This document shows, one piece after another, positions 1 through 10,232 of a DNA stretch of 64,000 nucleotides. Positions within the stretch are counted from its first letter, which is position 1. Every line of letters begins with the position of its first letter. The stretch covers positions 8,308,001-8,372,000 of the forward strand of contig CP075495.1 in the NCBI GenBank assembly GCA_021613535.1. The letters run 5' to 3'. This stretch comes from Adineta vaga (lineage: Eukaryota; Rotifera). The notes under the pieces are model-generated. The model did not search any database. It had not been told where the DNA came from and saw only the letters and a list, made by a program, of their open reading frames with translations. The position numbers were made by a program, and so were the translations under genes.

Positions 1-175
1 TTAGCTAGTAATTTGTTCTATTATTGCAAAGAACATGATTCAGTCTTAGGTGGTTGTTTTCGAGGAGAATTTTCAGTCGATTCTAATTCTGGTTCTTCTA
101 AATCGAAAAACGTCAGAAAATTTCAAAATCTTATCATGATTGCGAATCAAATTCCTCAGATTATAGCGACATTAA

Positions 176-763
176 TCAGTTACGGATCTTACCTATGGGA
201 TATGGTTGCTGTGGTTGGGTTTCTTTGTGAACAGCTTTTTCTTTAGCATAAATAAGATCATCCCAAATAATTTGATCACTTAATTCTGTATGTAATTCCA
301 CCGTAATTGGCTCATTGATATGTTTTAATTCCTTATTCAATTCGTGAACTTTATGTTTCAATCGAGTTAAATCAGCTTCAATAAAATTTTCTGTTTCTTT
401 CAAATTATTCAATTCATAAGAAAATCTTGTAAAATTTTCATTGAGTTTAGTTCGTTTCGAATTCAGTAATTGAGTTACTTGTCGACGAGTTTGTTCAGCA
501 ACGAGTTGTACTTTTTCAATCATCATTTCTTGCCATTCATCAATTTGTAGAAGAAGTGGACTATGTAAGTCATTAGATTTTATTAATCTCTCAATTCTAT
601 CTCGAAGTGTATTGCGATGCGTAATTACACCAGCCATTTCATTAGATAGAGCTTTCCGATGAGTTTTAAAATCTTTCGTACAGAAACAAGTTCCACATCC
701 TGTGCAATAGCTTGTACCAAGTCCTTTGTGACATACCGAGCATCGATTCGTTGTTTTTGTCAT
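176..763 (-). CDS. Zinc-binding (B-box-like) coiled-coil protein
   Basis: A single coding exon of 195 residues. The start is taken at the Met just before TKTTNRCSVC. An upstream in-frame Met exists at 796, but the sequence just before position 763 reads ttttgtag-gg-ATG, a good splice acceptor, so the 12 extra residues are probably intron. Residues 8-40 hold a run of Cys/His pairs (CSVC, CTGC, CFC, then a His) that looks like a treble-clef or B-box zinc-binding module. The rest is a long acidic/basic helix, predicted coiled coil, with heptad-like Leu/Ile. This layout resembles the N-terminal half of TRIM proteins without a visible RING or C-terminal domain. A second minus-strand gene at 1500-2282 has the same plan, so the two look like tandem paralogues. 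The role is unknown; protein-protein scaffolding is an inference. Confidence 0.6.
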   Translation of the reverse strand: MTKTTNRCSVCHKGLGTSYCTGCGTCFCTKDFKTHRKALSNEMAGVITHRNTLRDRIERLIKSNDLHSPLLLQIDEWQEMMIEKVQLVAEQTRRQVTQLLNSKRTKLNENFTRFSYELNNLKETENFIEADLTRLKHKVHELNKELKHINEPITVELHTELSDQIIWDDLIYAKEKAVHKETQPQQPYPIGKIRN

Positions 764-1499
764 CCCTACAAAAGAATATAATAGAACATGTGACAATTTA
801 TCTCATAAATTATACGTTAATCAAGACATATATGAAATGAATTAATTTCAGTTTTACTTACTCGATCAATCGAAAAAAAATTTGTTTTAAAGTATAGAAA
901 TACTTTCACGTACTCGAGAAGAATAATAAATGAATGATGAATTTACATTAGTATTATACTGATCGGACGAACAGAAGCAAAAACAACTCATTTCGATTTT
1001 CTCTTTCTCTCCTTCAAAATTCTTTTGGTTACATGTGATGAAAGTATGAGCATGTCTGCCAAAAGACAACCTATAAATATTAGTGCAATATTGTTAAATG
1101 GCAACACTTCAATTTCGAGGTATGAGAAGCTAGTTATTAAAAAGAAACCATCAATTTTCTTTTTACAAGTGCTTCTTATTATTTGATGTAGGAAAATCAC
1201 ACGAAGCTTATTAACATACGAACGAAAAAACATGCAAGTGAATGAATAAATTACTTTTCTCCTTTAAGGACACACTAAAATCAAGTTTATAAAAAATATA
1301 GTGGACAAATTTCTAATACGTATTTCAATCTATTGATAACAACACATTTTGTTGAAGTGTAAAAGATTGTCAAGTATACATTGAATACTAAAAGAATAGT
1401 ATGATGATGTATTCTTATATTGGACAAAAATTTGATTTCATTTTTGATTCAACATCAAAATAAACAAAATTTTGAAATTCATCGATTTCTATCAGCTAA
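764..1499. other. Intergenic, no gene seen
   Basis: AT-rich spacer between the two zinc-binding/coiled-coil genes. Short open frames here have no domain-like composition. It probably contains the promoter or 5' leader of the gene at 176-763 and the 3' end of the gene upstream of it. Confidence 0.5.
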
Positions 1500-2282
1500 C
1501 TAATCATACTCAAGTAATGTTGTCTTCGATCGTATTACTTTGTTTGATGTGGTGTTATATGGATGATAGCTATGTCGATGATTTGATTTCTTTCGAATAT
1601 TATCTTCTAAATGTGATGGCTCCGGTAAAATGAATTTATCTGTATCATTTGTTGGAGTAGGTTTACATTCAAATTTTAATGTATATTTTGGTGTGATGGT
1701 TGATGGTAAATCAATATGTATTGTTACTTCGTAGGTTTGAAGCTTTTCCTGAATACTATTGAGTTGATACAATAAAGCTTCCATTCGGTTCGGTTGAAAA
1801 TCGATTCTTTAGCAAGTGTTGAAATATCGCTTTTAACGGTTTGTAATTCTAAGCTAATTTGTCTTAAATATTTCTGAAAAGAAGATAACTAAAAGAATGA
1901 ATCAATTCATTACATATCTTAATTCAGTGTTTTGTTTTTCATTTTTAATTCCAATCGTTATCTCCTGATTTATTTCTAATAAATCATTTTGGCATTTTTT
2001 AAGATATTCTTTCACTGTTTGTTTCGACTGAATAAGTTCCTCTTGTACTATGTCTTGTTTCGTTTGCAGTAATTCTTCAAGATCATGTAGTTGTTTTGAA
2101 AGTTGTCCAACATTTTGTGGTAATTCATTAGTGTGAATGTTCATACATTCGGAGCATAATGAACGTGAACAGTGATTACATGTACATGAAGATAAACGTT
2201 CGCGTTGATATCGATTTAAACATAACCAGCAACGTTCAGGTTCTGTCCATGTTCCTAGTGATCTTGCTTGAATTATCCCCAT
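1500..2282 (-). pseudogene. Frameshifted zinc-binding coiled-coil gene, paralogue of the gene at 176-763
   Basis: Exon 1 (2282-1914) encodes a Cys-rich zinc-binding head (CWLC, CTCNHC, CSEC followed by His) and a long coiled coil. A 40-base GT-AG intron (1913-1874) follows, and exon 2 opens in frame with more coiled coil. At about 1805-1812 the frame breaks: the exon 2 frame runs into a stop, while the protein-like sequence continues in another frame that is closed by TAA at 1811-1809 immediately upstream. No intron fits there, so one base is missing relative to an intact gene. The second frame continues to a stop at 1500 and contains a sheet-like segment ending in a basic tail. A protein-like frame also lies upstream (about 2440-2290), shifted again at the GGGG run near 2280. 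This is either a decaying copy or a sequence with assembly errors. Same architecture as its neighbour; function unknown. Confidence 0.5.
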
Positions 2283-3125
2283 ACGATATATCTTCTCGTT
2301 GTATTAATTCTAAGAAGAAAGTTTTTTTAACATGTTTAATACAAGCGTCTTTTTTCCGTATTCTTTCTTTTTGTTCTAGACTATTGACACGAACACTTCC
2401 TTTATTGTCTGTATGCAGAACACAAACTAATACATATAAATATAAGTAATGACAAAATATAATATATATATAATAGGTCTTGATAAAATCAATACAAAAC
2501 TTGAATTTACATAGTTTTATTGTACTAGTTTTCTAATAATACTGATGATGGCACTTGATGTGCTGGAAGCTCTAATTCATTTCAATTTATTGTTATTATA
2601 AAACTAGTACAATAAACTATGTAAATTCAAGTTTTGTAAATATAAGTATGTCAATAATTATAATACATAATACATAATAAAAGATAAGATTATGTGAAGC
2701 CGTTTTCATTCATTAACTAATCATTTTTCATATTTCTATATCATAACTGTTACCTAGAATATCTCATTAATAAATTCATTTTTGTATTAACTATAAATAT
2801 ATCTTGCAGAAGTTCATATTCCAAGCATCTCTGACAAATTATTATTACATAAGGAATTTTCATTGTCGTAAGTGAGTAAAACTCTCCGCACGGGTTGAAA
2901 ATTTTCGAATTCCTACCAAATAATGAAAGAACCACATTTCGTCCTTTCTTCAATTTGTTTTTCGTTCGTTCGAGGAAAATGATGATTCATACGTCATTGC
3001 AATAACCACTAATCGTATCGTATTTTGTTTTCCTTATTATCTGTTAAACAAGTTGTCTTTATCATACTTGTTATAAAACGCAAGTTAAATTTTACTAGAT
3101 TAATTCATTCTCTTATTGTGAAATC
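2283..3125. other. Intergenic stretch with one inverted-repeat element
   Basis: No gene is supported apart from a possible frameshifted 5' extension of the minus-strand gene (2290-2440). The inverted-repeat element at 2493-2638 is listed separately. The remainder is AT-rich and probably carries the promoter of the gene starting at 3126. Confidence 0.5.
2493..2638. mobile_element. MITE-like element with about 37-bp terminal inverted repeats and TA flanks
   Basis: The left arm (2495-2532, beginning caaaacttgaatttacatag) and the right arm (2600-2636) are reverse complements along their length except for one missing A in the right arm; weaker complementarity continues inward for about 8 more bases. 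The spacer is about 67 bp and has no coding capacity. Both ends are flanked by TA (2493-2494 and 2637-2638), the target-site duplication typical of Tc1/mariner elements. Size, long inverted repeats and lack of a transposase fit a non-autonomous MITE. It could instead be a transcribed hairpin, since it would fold into a near-perfect stem. Confidence 0.65.
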
Positions 3126-4649
3126 ATGCATGCTAGTCAGAAATTTCAAGGTGCTAAACCACCTCGGTAATAAATGAATTAATTTTAATAGAAATTTGAT
3201 TTTCAACTGTTTTTATTCAGTATTCCAACTCGATCAGGTCTTGTTCAACAACCAACACAAGTTGCGCCCGTAAAACGTTTGGCAAGTAACACGCCTGTAA
3301 CTAAAAATAGAGCTTCAACAATGGTCAAATCTCAATGTTTGTTTCAATTTCTAATTAAATAATTACTCTTTATTATCATTTGACTTATTTCATTCCAGCG
3401 GCATACAATCTTCCACGAGCATCTACGGCAACAGTTACTGCTCCGATTGTTTCACAGATGAAAAAAGTTTGTTGAAAATCAAAAATGGATATAGCTATAA
3501 ATATTTCTCTTCTGTTTAAGTCAATTAGCGAACAAGATCTTGTTAATGTTGTAGCTCGAACACAAAAATCTCGATTTGGATTTGTAAAGAAACCTGGTGA
3601 ATTGGCTGGTTAGTAAACAAACTTGAATCGAACATTTCTATTTGATATTTTTTCAGTTCTTCGAGAAGATGGTCAACATATCTCACCAGCTAAACCAGTT
3701 GCTTCATCACGTGTTAGTGGCGCATGGAAAAAGGTTCGTATGGTGATGAGTAGAAGAATAGAGGAAAATATAGATTGTTGAGATTTTTTCTAGAATGGTG
3801 ATGATCTTGCTGATGAACGTGATCGACGTGAACTTCTTCTTGCTCAAAATGAACTTTTACAAATCGTCTTTACCAATCAATTATTTAATGAAATAATTCA
3901 ATCAAATCGACAGATGCAAACCGTATGAAAAAATGAATAAAACGAACATGTCATTTTTTGATAGAAAAAAAGAAACATTTTTAGGCACGCTTTGGTAAAT
4001 TACATCGTATTGCTTATAGAATTATCAATGATATTAATAATTTACAAGAAACAAGAAAGAAAGCTGTAGTTGATAAAATCGTTGGAAATATGATTAAAAC
4101 TTTGGTTTGTTATTTTTTCAAATTTATTCATTCTGCATCAACTAAATTATTGTAGGGTGAAACATTGAGTAAAATTGTTCGTTTATTTAATGATTATGAT
4201 CAAAAACAACAAACACTTGATATTTGTCTTTCAAGTAAACTTGATCGATTAAATATTCAAGGTGTATCGAATGATATTACAGATGACAATAAAGGTTTTG
4301 TATGATTAATAGTTTGAAATCATTAATTTGATTCTGCCATATTTTCTAGAAAATTGGACTCGTCAATGTGATCAATTGATTGAATTAATTGAAGCAAATG
4401 ATCTAGCACAAATGAATACAACAGATTTAGAAACATATTCAAAATTAATTCGTGAACTTGATTCAGCCATTGCTTCATTTAAACGAACAATTGCTAAGTA
4501 GGAAACACTATTGATTGTACATGAAATCTTATCTAATTGAGGTTTTTCTTTTTCTTTGTAGTCAAAAACATGTCGTATCTGCTAGTGAAAAAGCGATGTT
4601 AGAAGTATGTGTTCGACTTATTGATCAATATAACAATAACAAAAAATGA
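3126..4649 (+). CDS. Coiled-coil protein with basic N terminus, possibly HAUS8-like
   Basis: Ten exons: 3126-3166, 3221-3336, 3399-3466, 3521-3608, 3657-3733, 3794-3922, 3985-4104, 4156-4294, 4350-4497, 4562-4649. Together they give an uninterrupted protein of 337 residues. The first 130 residues are basic, rich in Ser, Thr and Pro and probably unstructured; residues from about 135 to the end are almost wholly helical with Leu/Ile heptads. A basic disordered N terminus followed by coiled coil is how the augmin subunit HAUS8 is built, with the N terminus binding microtubules, but I recognise no diagnostic motif, so this is a weak suggestion. At exon 4 only the acceptor at 3519-3520 (tttaag) keeps the frame; the nearby ttag would introduce a stop. 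Confidence 0.65.
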
Positions 4650-5080
4650 AAATTTATTTCTTCTTATTCAATTGTGAACATTAAATCGATTTTTTTTCTG
4701 TCAAATAATATTTGTCATTAATTTACGTCATATGAAAAAAAAGAACATATCAAATCGAAACTATTTTGCAAATGATAGAGTCTTTAAATATCATAGTACA
4801 TGGATTTTGTCTCTCTTACCTACCTAGACTTCGTTTAATCATAAAACAGTACGGGAGCGCCATCTGTGTAATTAAATTAATTTCATTTTCAGAATTTCAT
4901 TTATTATATTCTTAAACTCTTATGTTTTGTCAATTGTATATAACTGAAACTAATCTCAAATGTAATAATCACTAATTGTATAAAATGTGATTGAAAGAGG
5001 AGTTCATAATTAGTGGATTTTATCCATGAATAATACAGCTGCCGTTGATTATATTTATTTCCATATTTCGTTGAATAGAA
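4650..5080. other. Intergenic, no gene seen
   Basis: About 430 bp of AT-rich spacer between the coiled-coil gene and the ZNF511-like gene. The last bases before the next ATG (cgttgaatag-aa) form a splice-acceptor-like sequence. Confidence 0.5.
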
Positions 5081-5602
5081 ATGGAAATCAATCCTAGTAT
5101 AAGTTCGAAACGTCTTCGTACCGAAGATTCTTCGATGAATTCTCATTCTTTTTTATCCGATGATCTTCTACTTTGTCCATTTTGTACATTTAATACGATT
5201 TCACAAGTTGATTTTGATTTTCATAATCATATTCATCATCAACATTTATGTTCACAATGTTTACATATATTTCCCAGTTATTTTCTTCTTGAACTTCATA
5301 TGGATGAAGTACATAATACCTATACTGCTATTCAAACCTATCGTTGTTTGATTGAAACATGTTCAACCAATTTTTCAAGTATGGATCAACGTTTACAACA
5401 TATGCATACTGAACATCATACAAAAAATCAGTCAATCAATCATATCTATTCTTTATTTTCCAATCAACAACTAAATGAAACGAAAACTACTAAACAAGAA
5501 AACAAATTTGGTTGTGATAGTCAGAAAACTTTTATACGAAATTCACGTTTAAAACCACGCGAAGATCTTTTTTCACATTGGGATGGTGATGATAATCAAT
5601 AG
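5081..5602 (+). CDS. ZNF511: C2H2 zinc-finger protein, ZNF511-like
   Basis: Single coding exon, 173 residues. Three C2H2-type fingers are visible: CPFC followed by two His at about residues 32-52; CSQC with a paired His ending in LHMDEVH at about 57-80; and a C-x4-C finger at about 88-112 ending in HMHTEH. The second and third fingers, with the linker between them, match the layout of animal ZNF511, a nuclear protein of poorly known function. The C terminus is polar and basic. The ATG lies 2 bases after a splice-acceptor-like tag, so the message may begin with a 5' UTR exon or a spliced leader. The stop is only 58 bp upstream of the RPS12 start codon. Confidence 0.75.
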   Translation: MEINPSISSKRLRTEDSSMNSHSFLSDDLLLCPFCTFNTISQVDFDFHNHIHHQHLCSQCLHIFPSYFLLELHMDEVHNTYTAIQTYRCLIETCSTNFSSMDQRLQHMHTEHHTKNQSINHIYSLFSNQQLNETKTTKQENKFGCDSQKTFIRNSRLKPREDLFSHWDGDDNQ

Positions 5603-5660
5603 TAATAATAATAGTAGATGTTCTTTTCTTTCTAGATTTTTAAACGTTATCCATATCAAC

Positions 5661-6074
5661 ATGTCGGACGTCGAGATGGACGAGACGCCACGCGGCTCGG
5701 ATGAAGTCGACTTGAATAAGTCGCTACAAGAAGTTCTTAAATCAGCTGCACGTAATGACGGTCTTGCACGTGGTTTACGCGAATCTGTCAAAGCTTTAGA
5801 TCGACGTGAAGCACATCTTTGTGTTTTAGCATCCAATTGTGACGAAGCAAATTACGTCAAATTAATCGAAGCATTATGTGCTGAACATACCATCAATTTA
5901 TTACGTGTTGATGATAATAAAAAACTTGGTGAATGGGCTGGTTTATGCAAATTAGACAAAGATGGCAAGGCACGAAAAGTTGTTCGTTGTAGTTGCTGTG
6001 TTGTTCGTGATTTTGGTGATGAAACACAAGCTCATGATCAATTATTGGAATATATGAAGAAAACCAAACAATAA
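5661..6074 (+). CDS. RPS12: 40S ribosomal protein S12 (eS12)
   Basis: 137 residues, close to the length in other animals, in one coding exon. The sequence is strongly conserved: an acidic N terminus beginning MSDVEMDE, then [13 protein letters not shown], the L7Ae-like RNA-binding fold with [10 protein letters not shown], and a C terminus containing [14 protein letters not shown]. eS12 is a component of the small ribosomal subunit. The start is chosen at this Met because everything upstream in frame is non-conserved and overlaps the ZNF511 3' end. A pyrimidine tract plus acceptor (ttcttttctttctag, ending at 5635) lies about 25 bp upstream of the ATG. Base composition at the 5' end of the gene is more GC-rich than its surroundings, as expected for a highly expressed gene. 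Confidence 0.97.
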   Translation: MSDVEMDETPRGSDEVDLNKSLQEVLKSAARNDGLARGLRESVKALDRREAHLCVLASNCDEANYVKLIEALCAEHTINLLRVDDNKKLGEWAGLCKLDKDGKARKVVRCSCCVVRDFGDETQAHDQLLEYMKKTKQ

Positions 6075-6524
6075 GCAGAGAGACAAACAACAAACATATA
6101 TATATTCACAAGATCAGATGCTTTTTGTTTTGAAAATTGGTTGCTTTTAACCAATAATTATTTTACATCAATAAAATAAAAAGAAGAAAATAACTCGAAT
6201 GATAGAATTTCGATAAAACTTATTAGATATTAATCCTTGATTATCTGTAATGCTTAGTATCAATGTAAAAGTTTTATTCAGTTGAGATTGCTTAGTTCAA
6301 ACTACATATTTGCAATAGATCTGAACATAGAATTTTCTCAGACTTCTGTTTTATTTGTTGTTTATGTAAATGTATTGTTTTTTCGCTTTACTCTTTATAG
6401 CCATACATCTGAAGTTCAAGAAAAAAGAAAACTAAAAAATTCAATCCATAACAAATAACAAAAACAAATGTAAAAAAGATGCAAGAAACAACACTAATAA
6501 TAACACTGTATGGATTACTGTGTT
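6075..6524. other. Convergent 3' regions of RPS12 and HMBS
   Basis: Non-coding spacer between two genes that end toward each other. The RPS12 poly(A) signal is in the first quarter; nothing else is recognised. Confidence 0.5.
6170..6175 (+). terminator. Polyadenylation signal AATAAA for RPS12
   Basis: AATAAA lies about 95 bases after the RPS12 stop codon, in an A-rich context with a second AATAAA-like run directly after it. Confidence 0.55.
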
Positions 6525-7938
6525 CTATGGTGTAGGAATAACAACGGAACTTTGTTGAATTTCTTCTAATATACTATCGGCACCTAATTGCATCAATTTA
6601 ACAGCAAGATTAGTACCGCATAATTCCGCATTTTCTAATAATGTTTCATTAATATTGACTCCACATACATGAGCATAATGACGAAGTAAAGGTATAACGT
6701 CAGTTTCTGTTAACGTTGCTGTCGTTGTTATTGATGGAATTGTCGCTGAAGTCGTTGATGATGGTGGTGTAGGTGGCTGTTGTACGGGCGGAGGAATTAA
6801 AACAGAATCAATATCAGATTCTGTACGTTTTCGTTTTAAATTTCTTTGATTTGAAGATCTATTTGTTAATTGTGTTTCATCCTCAATTGATAAAAGTTCA
6901 TCATCAGAATTTGACACAAAAAATGTTGTAGCATGTTTTGTTGTTGTCATTGGAACAGTTAAATCCAAATTTTCCACATGATCTTTAACGAAACGTGAAC
7001 CATCAAGATTCAATAACATACCGTCCATCACCAATCCTTTCTCATTATATATAGTACGTACGGCATTTGGAATACTACAACCACCACCAACTAATAAAAA
7101 AAGAAATCTAAGAAAAATTTCGATCAAATTGAAGAAATTACTTCGTCTTAGAAATGCACGTTCAGCAATACAACGAATCACTGTTGGTTCATGATTTAAT
7201 ACAGATAACATTCGAATTGTATCAATATCATTATGTCGACATTCAATACCCAATGCACCTTGTCCAATAGCATAAAGAACTCGATCGGGTTCTATGATTT
7301 CACTAATTCTATCGTTCCATTTTAATCGTTGTAAACCAGCAACAGCTGCAATCATAGCATCATATCCAAGTTCTCGATTATTTAATTTTTCCCAACGTGT
7401 ATTCATATTTCCGCGTATATTCTTATAAATAAATTGAGGATAATTTAATTTTAATTGTGCAATACGACGTGTTGAACTTGTACCAATTACACTTCCATGT
7501 GGTAATTCATTCAAAGAATTTTTCTTATGCCATGGAGCAATAACAACAGCATCACGAGGATCAGCACGTTCGAGTATAGCACCTATAATCATATTCGGTG
7601 GTAAAACAGTTGATGGAACATCTTTTAATGAATGAACAACAAAATCGATATTGTTTCGATCAAGTTCAACTTCCAGTTCTTTTGTAAATAAACCTTTATC
7701 ACCAATATTAGCTAGTGGATCTAGTAGATTTTTATCTCCTATTGTTTTAATTTTAATTACTTCATATTCAATATCTGGATAAAATTTATGAAGTTGGTAA
7801 ATAACGCTAACAAATGAAAACACCAAGAAATTGAATACAAAATCAATTGATATTACTATACCTTTCAGTTTGCACAAGTGCCAATTCACTTTGTCGAGTG
7901 CCAATTTTATATTTCGATCTTAATGGCACATACTGCAT
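6525..7938 (-). CDS. HMBS: Hydroxymethylbilane synthase (porphobilinogen deaminase)
   Basis: Exons 7938-7862, 7806-7142 and 7090-6525 give 435 residues. The enzyme joins four porphobilinogens into hydroxymethylbilane, the third committed step of heme synthesis, in the cytosol. Visible family features are the N-terminal KIGTRQSELALVQT, the substrate-binding segment VHSLKDVPS, the SSTRR motif, NIRGNMNTR, and GGGCSIPNA, whose Cys (about residue 252) carries the dipyrromethane cofactor. The first exon is short and its ATG at 7938 is needed for the conserved N terminus; reading straight on from the second exon into the intron gives a hydrophobic non-homologous start. Domain 3 is interrupted by a roughly 70-residue polar insert (about 310-380) containing NLKRKRTESD and a Pro/Ser/Thr run. 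The C-terminal helix region resumes after the insert. Confidence 0.95.
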
Positions 7939-10232
7939 AATAATTAATTTATTTGAATATCTATTTTCTAAGTTTTGAGATTCTCTATCTAAAAGAATAA
8001 CATTATACAATAATTTCTTATTTGTACTGTGTGACGATTATTTCGATCTACGTCTCAATAGATCATGTACTTACTGAAGAAAGAATATACATTATAATAT
8101 GAAGACTAACAATCTTTCTTCATAGATAAAAAGAAAAGAGGTATGGAGTTCAAATATATATCTCTGTCATGAATAGAAATAAATTTCTTATATCTAGGCA
8201 TTTGTACTGACATAGAATATTTTTCACAAGTAAAACGTAGTATCTGATATATATATATATATGAAAGTTGACAGGATAGGTTTTTTTGTTTCTTTCGTGA
8301 TTAAATCACGTAGACATGTATAAAAAATCTGTTTTGAAGCATCAAATGACGATGATAAGAAAAAAGAATGTGAAAGAAAACGAAAAGAATTAGTTATCTA
8401 CCCACGATTTTCTCTCTATAACATTGATGATATCATTTCGAGAATCTTTTTGGCATGCTCTACTAAACAAAAAAAGATTAGATGAAAGATGATTGAGGAA
8501 TGACAAAAAAATACATAGATATATAAAGAAAGAAATTTTCAATGTTTGAATTCGTAGAATATGTCGATAAACGATATTTTCATCATACCAGCACGTTGTA
8601 TTTCTTTTTATCATCAATCGGTTGATCTATATATGGAATGGAATGAATGGTCTCAGCATGATATAGTGAGTCATCACCATGTTTCTCTAGCTAGCCAGGT
8701 CAGTCGAACAATCTTCTTTCTATACCAATGAATAAGGATTAGTTCTAGTTATGTAATAAAGCGGCACCATCATTCTAATATTACGAAGGATGTCGCCACA
8801 CATAGGAAAACAAGGGACTTAGATGAATAAAATACTGTATAGAGATAATAAGATAAGTAGATTTTATTTTCATTAGCATATTTTATGACAATGTATAAAA
8901 AGACAGGCCTGAAGTCACTATTATATATCTTCTCATGAAAATTAAAGTTTACTTCCGTTCATGTTGCATCTTCAATGCTAATCTTATCTGCTCATCACTA
9001 CAGGTGATGTTGTCTTGATTAAATTTTATTTCTGTTTTCAAACTATCTTATCTATGAGGTAGAATTCAAAAAATATTCATGTAATCCATTGAATCTTATA
9101 GAAATATGACACAGACTATAAATACATTCTTTGATACGTATATTTACATAAGTTTTCTCTGGATTTTAAATAATAACTTTCAATTATTGACTCTTCATGT
9201 TTTCTGACAAAATTTCGATGGTAACAAATTGATACTATTATTATAAGAAAATGAAAATGATTAATATAATTATCCATATCATTGTTATAGATACTTTCAT
9301 TTGTACAACTTCAATTAAGATTGTTTTGCTCATATGAAACAAAAAAGTATTTGAAAAAAAGAACTTGAGATAGAAAAATTACAATACATAAATAAGTTAA
9401 CTTGTCATCGACTATTGTATGCTTTTATAATAAATGTTAAGTTAGCTTTCAACTTACATCCGGTTTCCTAGCATGAACATGTTCACACTCGCACGAGAGA
9501 GCAATTGAATCGTTTAAATAGGCGAATCAGATTAACAGTAGTTGTAGTAGAAAGTAGTGTATTCATCACACAGGAAGTCAATAGAGAGTGAGCCTCAAGC
9601 TGTAACATGCACGACACATATACACATATATAGACATGTTTTCCTTGTATTTCCACTTCATTTGTGATAGTGCTGGTATATTATTGCACACATACGTTTG
9701 TCACGGAAACTAGCATAGGTTAACTTCCGAATGAAAACTTGTTGCATTTGATTTAAAAAGCCGCTCACTAGAAGAATTCATGCACGAAAAGTAAGCAGAT
9801 GTTATTCTTCTTTTCCACTCTTCATCATCCTAGAGAAACAATGTTCGTTTCTTTCTAATGTTTCTCTTTCTTCCATACTAGAGAGAAAGTGAGTGAGTGC
9901 GTGTGTCTCTGTATGTAAAGAAAAAAAAACACATCGATATATACACATATCCAAGTAACGGATATTCGAATTACGCTCGATGTCATCACTTCCTCACTGC
10001 ATGTCGATTAGTCTCTCCATTTTCTTCTAAGTGGAATACATTCTTTTGCTTCTCATTGATCCCTATTGGGTGTTGAAAAAAACTTTCTCATTTTCATTGG
10101 TCTATTTAACGAGAAAATAAGCGAGCGAGAGAAAGAGAAGAGCAGAATATTTAGCTTGTTTTCCGGCAGACGATTAGAGTTTTTTTAATTCGCAGTTTTC
10201 ATGTGTTAATCAACATCGATTAATATATTCAA
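7939..10232. other. 2.3-kb gene-free region between HMBS and the NK2 homeobox gene
   Basis: No coding sequence is supported; the open frames are short and compositionally non-coding. A (TA)n tract lies near 8248-8263. The region sits between two divergently transcribed genes and probably holds both promoters and distal control elements of the homeobox gene. Confidence 0.5.

Noticed and set aside
2750-2953. Minus-strand open frame starting MKKGRNVVLSLF as an upstream exon of the frameshifted gene
   Set aside because: No acceptor/donor pair joins it in phase with the zinc-binding exon and its sequence shows no related features.
8248-8263. (TA)n tract as a TATA box
   Set aside because: It is over 300 bp upstream of the HMBS start and about 2 kb from the NK2 start, with no initiator at the right spacing; simple-sequence DNA is the better reading.
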